Shown here piece after piece: positions 1-6,258 of a stretch of DNA of 7,850 bases (position 1 is its first letter; each line of letters starts with the position of its first letter). This DNA comes from JBOGXA01 sp050694175 (GTDB lineage Bacteria > Actinomycetota > CADDZG01 > WHSQ01): contig JBOGXA010000038.1 of the NCBI GenBank assembly GCA_050694175.1, forward strand, positions 1 to 7,850. Reading direction: 5' to 3'. A program made the translations under genes and the position numbers. The notes under the pieces were generated by a model that was not told where the DNA came from, made no database searches, and saw only the letters and a program-made list of their open reading frames with translations.

Positions 1-18
1 GTCATATTCAGAGGAGGG

Positions 19-64
19 GGTTCGGGGGAACCAGTGAGGCGGGCTGGGCCGCCGGGGTTCCCCC
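19..64 (+). other. Structured leader with two competing hairpins upstream of the nicotinamidase
   Basis: There is no gene in 1-118. The stretch can fold two ways. GGTTC (19-23) pairs with GAACC (28-32) around a GGGG loop. Alternatively, GGGGGAACC (24-32) pairs with GGTTCCCCC (56-64), with an inner stem GGCGG (38-42)/CCGCC (49-53). The two folds share bases 24-32 and so exclude each other. A third small stem, GCCC (80-83)/GGGC (87-90), follows. There is no T-run after any of them, so a classical intrinsic terminator is not supported. The region could be a structured 5' UTR, the tail of an upstream gene, or a dispersed repeat. The pairing is seen; any function is inference. Confidence 0.4.
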
Positions 65-118
65 GACGGAGAGCGGGGAGCCCGAAGGGCAACCCGATCG
101 GAGATAGGAAAGAGGGAA

Positions 119-691
119 ATGATGACCTTCGATAAGAAGGCCCTGGTCATCGTCGACGTCCAGCGCGACTTCTGCGAAGGGGGCTCGCTGGCCGTTTCGG
201 GCGGGGCCGGTGTGGCCAAACGGATAACACAACATCTCGGTGATCACGCGGACGATTACGACCTGATCGTCGCAACGCGCGATTACCACATCGACCCCGG
301 CCCCCATTTCTCCGCCGAGCCCGACTTTCGCGATAGTTGGCCACGGCACTGTGTCGCCGGAACGCCTGGCATCGAATTCCACCCAGATCTCGACACGAGC
401 CGAGTCGATGCGATCTTCGACAAGGGCCAGTACGCGCCCGCCTACTCGGGCTTCGAGGGACAGACCCCGGACGGCCATCGCCTCGCCGAGTACGTAAGAT
501 CTCGCAGCATCGAGCACCTCGACGTGGTCGGTATCGCCACCGACTATTGCGTGCGCCATACAACGCTCGACGCGCTAAAGGAAGACTTCGAGGTCACGGT
601 TCTCTCGGACCTCATTGCCGGAGTCGCAACCGAGACGAGCGAGGCCGCGCTCAAAGAGATGCAGGGCGCGGGGGCGTCGATCGGCTCGTGA
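119..691 (+). CDS. pncA: Nicotinamidase (isochorismatase-like hydrolase fold)
   Basis: The product hydrolyses nicotinamide to nicotinate and ammonia, the first step of the deamidating NAD salvage route, in the cytoplasm. At 190 residues it has the usual family length. The catalytic triad is visible: Asp13 in VDVQRDF, Lys102 in FDKG, and Cys144 in ATDYCVRHT. The metal site is Asp55 and His57 (TRDYH) plus His77 (WPRHC), and the conserved YSGFEG follows at 109-114. These motifs match characterised nicotinamidases rather than general isochorismatases. Two ATGs lie in tandem (119 and 122). AGGAAAG (107-112) suits the first, and GAGGG (112-116) at 5 nt suits the second, so the start is uncertain by one codon. 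The stop overlaps the GTG of the following Nudix regulator gene, which implies coupled translation. The family is very secure; the exact amide substrate is slightly less so. Confidence 0.93.
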   Translation: MMTFDKKALVIVDVQRDFCEGGSLAVSGGAGVAKRITQHLGDHADDYDLIVATRDYHIDPGPHFSAEPDFRDSWPRHCVAGTPGIEFHPDLDTSRVDAIFDKGQYAPAYSGFEGQTPDGHRLAEYVRSRSIEHLDVVGIATDYCVRHTTLDALKEDFEVTVLSDLIAGVATETSEAALKEMQGAGASIGS

Positions 692-1473
692 AGGCTAGCC
701 GCGGGACCGAGGAACTCGATCCCCTCGCGAACTACGCCCCCCGTGGCTACCCACCGATTGCGGTCACGGTTGACGTTGCGCTGCTCACTATCTGCGCCGG
801 CCGCTTCTCGGTTCTGCTGGTTCAGCGCGGCAACGACCCGTACAAAGGCCAGTGGGCGCTTCCGGGAGGGTTCGTCGAGCCCGACGAGGACCTCGCCGAG
901 GCGGCCCGCCGTGAGCTGGCCGAGGAGACCGGTGTGCGCGACGACATCCACCTCGAACAATTGTGCTCGTACGGCGCGCCGGGCCGGGACCCACGCACGC
1001 GCACGGTTTCCGTGGCGTACCTGGGGATGTCACCCGAGGTGTCTGATCCAGTCGGAGGGAGCGATGCGGCACGTGCCCGCTTCTGGCCGGTTTCGGAGTT
1101 GCACGGCGACGGCGACCAGCTCGCCTTCGACCACGATCTGATCGTCTCCGATTCCGTCGAGCGGGCGCGCTCGAAGCTCGAGTACACACCCCTTGCGGCG
1201 GCGTTCTGTCCCGACGAGTTCACGCTCGCCGATCTCCGCCGCATCTATGAGGCGGTGTGGGGGGTGCAGCTAGATCCGGCCAACTTCCGCCGCAAAGTGC
1301 TCTCGACGAGGGGCTTTGTCGAGGCGGTCGGAGCCACCATCATTCCACCCGGCGGAGGGCGGCCGGCGCGTCTTTATCGCCGGGGCGATGCTCGCTTGCT
1401 GCATCCCGCCATGTTGCGCCCGGGTGCATCGGCCGAGGAATCCCTCGCCGAAGAGCGCGTCGTGCAGGAGTAG
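688..1473 (+). CDS. nrtR: NrtR-like transcriptional regulator of NAD metabolism (Nudix domain plus C-terminal winged helix)
   Basis: The protein has 261 residues and two parts. The N-terminal Nudix domain (about 20-150) carries a complete Nudix box at 61-83 that fits GX5EX7REUXEEXGU, with Glu67, Arg75, Glu76, Glu79 and Glu80 all present. The C-terminal part (about 164-240) has the NrtR signatures LEYTPLA (164-170), NFRRK (199-203) and GGRPARLY (223-230), which form a winged-helix DNA-binding domain. NrtR proteins bind ADP-ribose or related ligands and repress NAD synthesis or salvage genes. The GTG at 688 was chosen because GTGA makes a 4-nt overlap with the nicotinamidase stop; the frame stays open upstream to an ATG at 337, but that part lies inside the nicotinamidase gene. 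The neighbouring gene supports the NAD role. Many NrtR regulators have a decayed Nudix box; this one is intact, so residual ADP-ribose pyrophosphatase activity is possible. A pure Nudix hydrolase is the less likely alternative. Confidence 0.88.
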   Translation: MKASRGTEELDPLANYAPRGYPPIAVTVDVALLTICAGRFSVLLVQRGNDPYKGQWALPGGFVEPDEDLAEAARRELAEETGVRDDIHLEQLCSYGAPGRDPRTRTVSVAYLGMSPEVSDPVGGSDAARARFWPVSELHGDGDQLAFDHDLIVSDSVERARSKLEYTPLAAAFCPDEFTLADLRRIYEAVWGVQLDPANFRRKVLSTRGFVEAVGATIIPPGGGRPARLYRRGDARLLHPAMLRPGASAEESLAEERVVQE

Positions 1474-1497
1474 TGGTTCATCGGCCGACGGTAGCGC

Positions 1498-2286
1498 TCA
1501 CTCTCGAATGCCGTGCAGCGCGATCACTGCGTCCACAAGCCCTTCGATTGTGTGCTCCTCGGCGATCGCGTCGACCCGCAGGCCCACCTCCCTCGCCGCG
1601 CGCGCGGTCGACGGACCGATGCACACCACCTTCTTGCCGGGCGGATCCTGCGGAGAGAGCCCGACATCTCGAGGCGAGATCAGAGCCGCAAAATTGCGAG
1701 CCGTCGAAGCGCTGGTGAACGTCACGAAGTGGAACTCGGCGCTCACGATCACGGCGGCCTCCGGTGCGTCGGCGCGGCCCAGGATATTGCGGTAGGCGGG
1801 TACCTCGTCGACGGCCCAGCCCAGATGCATGAGTGCGTCGACCAGTGCGCGGGGGGCGTCGGCGGCGCGGGGAAAGAGCAGCCCTCCGAATCCGGGCCCG
1901 AGCGCATCGGTCAGGCCTTCCCCGGTGAACCTCGCCGGCACAAGGTCGGGCTCCACGCCGCGTTCGGTCAGCGCAGCGGCAGTCGAGGGACCGACGGCAG
2001 CAACACGGACATGTGAGAAGGCGCGTGGAGGGCTGCCCTCGAGACGGGCGAATACCGTGTCGACTGCGTTCACGCTTGCGAATACGATCCATTCGTATTC
2101 GCCGGCTTCGCATTGCTTCAGCGCGGTGTCGAGCGGCTCCCACGACTCGGGATCGACAATCTCGATCGTCGGGAACTCGATGACCGTCGCCCCCACGCCT
2201 TCGAGGGCCTCGGTCAAGGCCACCGATCCGCCGCGCGCACGCGTGACGACGACCCTGATCCCGGCGAGCGGGCTGTCCGGGGTCAC
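1498..2286 (-). CDS. hemD: Uroporphyrinogen-III synthase
   Basis: The enzyme cyclises and rearranges hydroxymethylbilane (the HemC product) into uroporphyrinogen III, the branch point for heme, siroheme and cobalamin. The 262-residue protein shows the two-lobed family pattern: a first strand RVVVTRAR (11-18), FPTIEI (38-43), WIVFASVNAV (66-75), VAAVGPSTA (95-103), then FPRAAD and FVTFTSAST in the second lobe, and a final CIGPSTA. HemD sequences diverge strongly, so identification rests on these spaced motifs plus the position after hemC. The frame is open further upstream inside hemC. The GTG at 2286 was chosen because GTGA gives a 4-nt overlap with the hemC stop, and the family's first strand begins about ten residues later. 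It is the last gene of the rex-hem unit and converges with nrtR 24 bases away. No SUMT or other domain is fused to it. Confidence 0.92.
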   Translation of the reverse strand: MTPDSPLAGIRVVVTRARGGSVALTEALEGVGATVIEFPTIEIVDPESWEPLDTALKQCEAGEYEWIVFASVNAVDTVFARLEGSPPRAFSHVRVAAVGPSTAAALTERGVEPDLVPARFTGEGLTDALGPGFGGLLFPRAADAPRALVDALMHLGWAVDEVPAYRNILGRADAPEAAVIVSAEFHFVTFTSASTARNFAALISPRDVGLSPQDPPGKKVVCIGPSTARAAREVGLRVDAIAEEHTIEGLVDAVIALHGIRE

Positions 2287-3251
2287 GGGGAATCCATCCC
2301 CGGCGGTTCCACCGACTTCAGCTCGTCGAGGAGCTCGCGCCCTCCTGCAATCAGGATCGCGCCGGCGAGCTCGTAGCCCAGTCGTTCCGCTTCGCGCCGC
2401 CCTCCGGAGATCCGATCTCTGAGCGCGTTGTGTCCGGCGGGATGACCGATGAAACCGGTTGCGACCAGATGGTCGCCGGCAACGCGGGCGAGGCAGCCAA
2501 GCGGCACGGAGCATCCTCCTTCCATGCGTGCGGCGAACGCACGCTCACATGTAACCTCGGCGCGCGCCACTGCATCATCAAGGCCGGCGAATAACTCTAT
2601 GAGGTCGGGTCGATCGAGCCGCGCTTCCACGCCCAGGGCTCCCTGCGCCGGAGCAGGTACCCACCGCTCCGGGTCCAGCGGGGCCGTGGAGACGTTTCCT
2701 GCCTCACCCAGCCGCTCGATCCCGGCGGCCGCAAGCACGGCTGCATCGACGGCTCCTTCGCCCACTTTCCTAAGGCGCGTGTCGAGATTGCCGCGGAGGT
2801 CGACGACCTCGAGATCGGGCCGCAGCTCGGCGAGGAGGGCACGCCTTCTCATGCTCGACGTCCCCACGACCGCCCCGAGCGCCAGCGATCCCAGTCTTTC
2901 CTCACCGACACCACCGCTACCGCCTACGACGACATCGTGAGGGGCCGCCCTCCGCGGAACACAGACGATCGAGCACGCGGGCTCGAGGTCGGTAGTCAGG
3001 TCCTTGGCGGAGTGGACCGCGACGTCGCAGCGGCCCTCAGCGACCTCGCGCTCGACCTCGGCCACGAACAGCCCCTTGCCGCCGATGGCCTGGTAGGGAC
3101 GGGCGTCTCTGTCCCCTTTCGTTGTGACCGCGCGAATCTCGATCTCGAAGGCGGGATGGGCCGCGCGCACGAGGTCGGCGACGATACCGGCCTGGCGGAG
3201 GGCGAGATTGGATCCTCGGCTGGCAATGACGAGCCGCCGGGGCGGGCCCAT
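2283..3251 (-). CDS. hemC: Hydroxymethylbilane synthase (porphobilinogen deaminase)
   Basis: The enzyme polymerises four porphobilinogens into hydroxymethylbilane on a covalently held dipyrromethane cofactor, in the cytoplasm. It has 322 residues from the ATG at 3251, within the family range. Motifs in order are ASRGSNLALRQ (10-20), KGLFVAEVE (59-67), DVAVHSAKD (76-84) with the catalytic Asp84, DLRGNLDTRL, PAPAQGALGVE (201 onward), and the cofactor-attachment loop GGCSVPLG with Cys247. An in-frame GTG at 3257 is an alternative start that adds two residues. I prefer the ATG because AGG (3263-3261) lies 9 nt before it but only 3 nt before the GTG. The gene follows hemA after about 10 nt and overlaps hemD by 4 nt, so it should be co-transcribed with both. 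Confidence 0.95.
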   Translation of the reverse strand: MGPPRRLVIASRGSNLALRQAGIVADLVRAAHPAFEIEIRAVTTKGDRDARPYQAIGGKGLFVAEVEREVAEGRCDVAVHSAKDLTTDLEPACSIVCVPRRAAPHDVVVGGSGGVGEERLGSLALGAVVGTSSMRRRALLAELRPDLEVVDLRGNLDTRLRKVGEGAVDAAVLAAAGIERLGEAGNVSTAPLDPERWVPAPAQGALGVEARLDRPDLIELFAGLDDAVARAEVTCERAFAARMEGGCSVPLGCLARVAGDHLVATGFIGHPAGHNALRDRISGGRREAERLGYELAGAILIAGGRELLDELKSVEPPGMDSP

Positions 3252-3261
3252 CGGCACCGAC

Positions 3262-4539
3262 CTAATCGTCTTCGAGATCGAAGAGGGCGCGCAGCGCCTG
3301 CAGATGCGCGCTCCCCTGCTCGGAGCTCGCCAGCTCGCGTGATTTCGCCAGGGGTGCGTGGAGAATCTTGGCGACGATGCGACGGGTCAGATGATCGATC
3401 GCGGCGCGGTCCTCCGGGGAGAGGTCGGCGAGCCGCGCCGATATCCGCTCGAGCTCGCCCCGCCGGATCTCGTCTGCGCGTGCGACGAGCGCGGATGCGG
3501 TCGGAGCGGCTTCAGCCGCGCGCTCCCACTCGGCAAAGCTCTTGACCTCACCGGCGATGATCTCCTCGACCACCGATACCTCGTCGGCCCTGCCACCTAC
3601 ACTGGACTCAACGAGTTCCCGCAGGTCTTCGATGTCGCGTGCCACGACACCGTCCAGCTCTGCAACATCAGGTTCGACGTCGCGCGGAACTGCGATGTCG
3701 ACGATGAAGAGGGAGCGCTCAGCGTCTCTTTCGCTCAAAGCCCGCTCAACCATGCGCTTGTCGATGACGGTTCCTGGTGCGGTTGTCGATGAGATCACTA
3801 CGTCCGCCTCGGCAAACACGGCTTCCAACTCGTCGAACGGCCGGGCCGTTGCATTGAACGCCTGAGCCAGCTCGTCCGCACGCTCTCGTGTCCGATTGAC
3901 GATCACGACGTCGCCCGCCCCCGCCGACCCGACCGCCCGGGCGGCAAGCCTGCCCATCTCCCCGGCACCGACGATGACGACGCGCTTTCCCGCAAGGCCG
4001 CCGGGCTGGAGGGCGCGTACCGCCAGCTCGACGGCGGCCGAAGAGATCGAGGTTGGATTTCGCCCAATCCCCGTCTCCGACCGTGCTCGCTTCCCGACGC
4101 GCAAGGCCCGCTTGAAGGCGGTGCCGAGCATCCTTCCGACGAGCCCTTCTTCGGAGGCGAACTGGAAGGCCCGCCGGACCTGACCGAGGATCTCGGATTC
4201 CCCGATAACCATAGAATCGACACCGGCAGCAACGCGAAACAAATGTCTGACCGCACCCTCGTCGTGGTACGTGTAGAGGTGATCCGTGAAATCTTCCGGT
4301 GCTATGTGGCAGAACTCGGCGAAGAAGTTTCGGAGGTCCTGCGCCCCACCATGGAATTTCGTGACCGCGGCGTACACCTCGATACGGTTACAGGTCGAGA
4401 GGACAACCGTCTCGTCGACGCGCTCGTAGGTCTCGAGTTGATGAAGCGCCTTCGACAGATCCGATTCGGTGATCGACAAACGATCGAGCAGAGCAATAGG
4501 AGCGGTCTTGTGATTCAGCCCCACGACGACGATGGGCAT
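3262..4539 (-). CDS. hemA: Glutamyl-tRNA reductase
   Basis: The enzyme reduces glutamyl-tRNA(Glu) with NADPH to glutamate-1-semialdehyde, the committed step of the C5 route to heme. The 425-residue protein is full length. It begins VVVGLNHKTAP, and the catalytic Cys50 sits in LSTCNRIE (47-54). GESEILGQV is at 113-121, the Rossmann motif VGAGEMG at 190-196, and VNRTRERA follows. A C-terminal helical dimerisation region runs to the end. The start is well fixed: GAGGGG in the last codons of rex is about 5-7 nt before the ATG, and rex ends only 2 nt upstream, so translation is probably coupled. As the rate-limiting enzyme placed directly behind rex, it is the most meaningful target of Rex autocontrol here. 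hemL and hemB are not in the window. Confidence 0.96.
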   Translation of the reverse strand: MPIVVVGLNHKTAPIALLDRLSITESDLSKALHQLETYERVDETVVLSTCNRIEVYAAVTKFHGGAQDLRNFFAEFCHIAPEDFTDHLYTYHDEGAVRHLFRVAAGVDSMVIGESEILGQVRRAFQFASEEGLVGRMLGTAFKRALRVGKRARSETGIGRNPTSISSAAVELAVRALQPGGLAGKRVVIVGAGEMGRLAARAVGSAGAGDVVIVNRTRERADELAQAFNATARPFDELEAVFAEADVVISSTTAPGTVIDKRMVERALSERDAERSLFIVDIAVPRDVEPDVAELDGVVARDIEDLRELVESSVGGRADEVSVVEEIIAGEVKSFAEWERAAEAAPTASALVARADEIRRGELERISARLADLSPEDRAAIDHLTRRIVAKILHAPLAKSRELASSEQGSAHLQALRALFDLEDD

Positions 4540-4541
4540 CG

Positions 4542-5231
4542 CTACCCCTCGACCACCCCTCCGCCCAGGCGGCGTTTGGCTTCGCGAGCAGTCGCAATCG
4601 CTTGCGTGCGCTGCATGTGGAAGGACAGGATCTGAAGCTCTGTGGAGAGGTCCACCTTGCGAACATTCACGTCCGGCGGCACGTTAACAACGGCAGGTGC
4701 GAAGTTGAGTATCGACTTGACGCCGGCATCGACGAGGCGCTCGGCTACTTCTTGTGCGGATCCCGGGGGGGTCGCGATTATCCCGATACTTATCCCGTCC
4801 TCGATCACGATGTCCTTCAGGTCGTCGAGGTGGCGCACCGTCAGGCCTCCAACGGTCTTGCCAACGATGCCGTCGTCGACATCGAACAGGGCAGAGATGC
4901 GAAATCCCTTATCCACGAACCCCTTGTACGAGGCCAGAGCGCGTCCGAGGTTTCCAACCCCGACGATCGCGGCCGGCCAGTCCTGTGTGAGGCCGAGCTC
5001 GCGGGTTATCTGGTAGAGCAGATACTCGACGTCGTAGCCGACGCCGCGCGTGCCGTATGAGCCGAGATACGACAGGTCCTTTCTGACCTTGGCCGCGTTC
5101 ACACCGGCTCGAGACGCGAGATCCTCCGACGACACTGTCTCGCCGCGTCGCCCCTCGGCGAGCTCTAGCAGCGCGCGCAGGTAGACGGGCAGACGGCCGA
5201 CCGTCGCTTCGGGAATGGGGCGGTTGCGCAT
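4542..5231 (-). CDS. rex: Redox-sensing transcriptional repressor Rex
   Basis: Rex is a dimeric repressor that leaves its operator when NADH rises relative to NAD+. The 229-residue protein has an N-terminal winged helix (about 8-80) including VRKDLSYLGSYGTRGVGYDVEYL, which is almost invariant in the family; its core KVRKDLSYLGSYG spans 48-60. A Rossmann NAD(H) domain begins at IVGVGNLGRAL (89-99), and a C-terminal swapped helix follows, ending in basic residues. The ATG at 5231 was chosen because it begins just before the wing-helix domain with AGGA about 10 nt upstream. A perfect Rex operator lies 22 bases before the start, so autorepression is very likely. The gene leads the hemACD operon, an order known in actinobacteria such as Streptomyces, where Rex was first defined. 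Confidence 0.96.
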   Translation of the reverse strand: MRNRPIPEATVGRLPVYLRALLELAEGRRGETVSSEDLASRAGVNAAKVRKDLSYLGSYGTRGVGYDVEYLLYQITRELGLTQDWPAAIVGVGNLGRALASYKGFVDKGFRISALFDVDDGIVGKTVGGLTVRHLDDLKDIVIEDGISIGIIATPPGSAQEVAERLVDAGVKSILNFAPAVVNVPPDVNVRKVDLSTELQILSFHMQRTQAIATAREAKRRLGGGVVEG

Positions 5232-5241
5232 CAGGGGCCCA

Positions 5242-5271
5242 TCCTAACCGAGCTTGTGAGACTAATCACAA
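5242..5271 (-). promoter_or_regulatory. Candidate rex-hemACD promoter overlapping the operator
   Basis: On the minus strand, TTGTGA (5271-5266) could be the -35 and TAGGAT (5247-5242) the -10, separated by 18 nt. The same -10 hexamer, TAGGAT, appears in the better-supported promoter at 6943-6971. If it is real, transcription would start around 5235, only a few bases before the rex ATG, and bound Rex would cover the -35. The -35 is a weak match, so this is inference. Confidence 0.35.
5254..5271. promoter_or_regulatory. Rex operator (ROP site)
   Basis: The sequence TTGTGAGACTAATCACAA is an 18-bp inverted repeat with perfect TTGTGA/TCACAA arms around 6 bases. This matches the known Rex consensus TTGTGAN6TCACAA. 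It lies 22 bases upstream of the rex start and is the only such site I found in the window. The match is seen directly; repression of rex-hemACD through it follows from the known biology of the family. Confidence 0.9.
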
Positions 5272-5315
5272 ATTGCGAAAAGGGCATCTAGCTGGACATT
5301 CGCGCCAGCATCGGC

Positions 5316-5336
5316 CACTACAGCGGACTAGTAGTG
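5316..5336. repeat. Inverted repeat in the ccdA-rex intergenic gap
   Basis: CACTAC (5316-5321) and GTAGTG (5331-5336) form perfect 6-bp arms around 9 bases that include the palindrome ACTAGT (5327-5332). It lies about 55 bases past the ccdA stop and about 45 bases before the Rex operator on the minus strand. No T-run follows on either side, so it is not a standard terminator. It may be a weak hairpin ending the ccdA transcript or an operator arm. The rest of 5272-5390 shows nothing I can name. Confidence 0.3.
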
Positions 5337-5390
5337 AATTTGTGCGCCACGGCTCGCGCGCGGAGAGCGACATCCGAGTCGGCCCGGTGG

Positions 5391-6134
5391 CTAGATCTCG
5401 CTCCAGAAGTCGAGGTTCAGGTCGTTGAAAGCGCGCTGCATCCAGATCGAGAGCCGGAACACCTGGTCGGTGACGAACAGAACTCCGACGGCTATCAGCA
5501 GGACGCCGCTCGCGTAGGTGATCGCGCGCGTGTGTTTCCGCAGCCACGCGACCGCCGTGGTCAGGCGAGACATTCCGAGCCCGGCGAGGATGAACGGGAC
5601 CCCGAGGCCGAGGGAATAAACGGTCAGCAGGAACGCACCCTCCCCCATGCTGCCGTTCTCGCCGCCGCGGCCCGCCGCCATCGTTAGGACCGCCCCCATT
5701 GTGGCGCCGATGCACGGGGTCCAGCCGAAGGCGAAGGCGGCGCCCAGCAGCATGCTTCCTCCGACGCCGGCCTCGGGCCTGGGATGAAAGCGCGCCTCCC
5801 GATACAGCCACGGCACCTTGATCACGCCCATGAACACCAGGCCCATGAGGATGATGACGAGGCCCCCGACCCGCGCCAGCTCCCTCTGGTAATCACCCAA
5901 GAAGGAGCCGAGGTACGTCGCCGTCGCCCCCAGCGGCACGAACACGAGCGTGAACCCCAAGACAAAGGTAAAGGCGACGATTGCAGGGCGTGCGCCGGGG
6001 CCGGTCCCTTTCTCGGCCCCGGCGGCCAACCCCGACATGTACGAGAGATAGCCGGGGACGAGGGGCAAGACGCAGGGGGACAGAAACGATGCCAGCCCTG
6101 CGAGAAACGCAAGGGCCACAGTCGGATCGCTCAT
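5391..6134 (-). CDS. ccdA: CcdA-type cytochrome c biogenesis / thiol-disulfide transmembrane electron carrier
   Basis: This integral membrane protein passes electrons from cytoplasmic thioredoxin to extracytoplasmic thioredoxin-like proteins. The 247-residue sequence has about six hydrophobic segments. The two redox cysteines sit in the family contexts: Cys21 in LSPCVLPLVPGYLSY (first segment) and Cys141 in GWTPCIGATMGAVLTMAAG (the matching segment of the second half). The two halves are related by the usual internal duplication. This is the short CcdA form, without the DsbD periplasmic domains. AAGGA about 8 nt before the ATG supports the start, and the ATG overlaps the stop of the preceding small ORF (ATGA). 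Its partner is the TlpA-like protein encoded upstream in the same unit. ResB and CcsA of system II are not in the window, so cytochrome c maturation is likely but not proven as the pathway. Confidence 0.92.
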   Translation of the reverse strand: MSDPTVALAFLAGLASFLSPCVLPLVPGYLSYMSGLAAGAEKGTGPGARPAIVAFTFVLGFTLVFVPLGATATYLGSFLGDYQRELARVGGLVIILMGLVFMGVIKVPWLYREARFHPRPEAGVGGSMLLGAAFAFGWTPCIGATMGAVLTMAAGRGGENGSMGEGAFLLTVYSLGLGVPFILAGLGMSRLTTAVAWLRKHTRAITYASGVLLIAVGVLFVTDQVFRLSIWMQRAFNDLNLDFWSEI

Positions 6135-6145
6135 TCCTGTTGTCC
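6125..6145. repeat. Direct repeat copy 1, spanning the ccdA start
   Basis: This 21-base string, minus-strand core GGACAACAGGAATGAGCGAT, covers the end of the 38-residue small ORF and the ATGA start of ccdA. An identical copy lies at 6238-6258. A third, partial copy of its start-codon end (13 bases, GCCGATCGCTCAT on the plus strand, shared with copy 2) lies at 6336-6348. The spacings are 113 and 101 bases. Confidence 0.85.
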
Positions 6146-6247
6146 TTCCGCTTCGGGCCTTGCCCCAAAGCCCTCGCTACCCGGCAGGGTTGCCATCGCC
6201 AATCCTGCCTTCGGACAATGCCCGCGATCGCCCAGCCGATCGCTCAT
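6131..6247 (-). CDS. Small ORF of 38 codons between tlpA-like gene and ccdA (unknown, possibly a spacer ORF)
   Basis: I do not recognise this product. It begins MSDRLGDRGHCPKAGLAMAT and ends EAEGQQE, with no clear hydrophobic segment or known motif and a single Cys (residue 11). Its ATG overlaps the stop of the 34-codon small ORF upstream (ATGA), and its own stop overlaps the ATG of ccdA in the same way. The sequence before its start, GCGGACAACAGGA, is only a weak ribosome site, so expression would depend on coupling. Its first codons match those of the neighbouring small ORF and of ccdA because they lie in a shared repeat. Whether the peptide has a function, or the ORF only carries ribosomes across an expanded linker, cannot be told from one sequence. 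Confidence 0.4.
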   Translation of the reverse strand: MSDRLGDRGHCPKAGLAMATLPGSEGFGARPEAEGQQE

Positions 6248-6258
6248 TCCTGTTGTCC
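6238..6258. repeat. Direct repeat copy 2, spanning the junction of the two small ORFs
   Basis: The 21 bases are identical to 6125-6145. They carry the end (GQQE, stop) of one small ORF and the start (MSD) of the next. The copy is flanked by two GCGATCGC octamers at 6224-6231 and 6259-6266. A further 13-base partial copy of the start-codon end, at 6336-6348, covers the tlpA-like stop and the first small ORF start. Confidence 0.85.

Noticed and set aside
8..559. Long minus-strand open frame opposite the nicotinamidase
   Set aside because: It is a complement shadow of a gene with a complete catalytic triad, common at this GC content, and shows no motif of its own.
337..687. Open frame continuous with nrtR beginning at an ATG far upstream
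   Set aside because: It lies entirely within the nicotinamidase gene in another frame and its residues look like GC-rich shadow sequence (Arg/Pro-rich). The GTG at 688 gives the family-length protein and a 4-nt overlap.
1474..1497. Terminator between the converging nrtR and hemD genes
   Set aside because: Only a CGGCCG palindrome is present, with no stable stem and no T-run.
2287..2514. Upstream extension of the hemD frame
   Set aside because: It overlaps the hemC coding end, is Arg-rich with no family similarity, and the GTG at 2286 fits the first conserved strand.
5231..5242. Three-codon ORF (ATG GGC CCC TGA) overlapping the rex ATG
   Set aside because: Its ATG falls at the edge of the likely -10 box, so it may not be transcribed, and such short frames arise often by chance.
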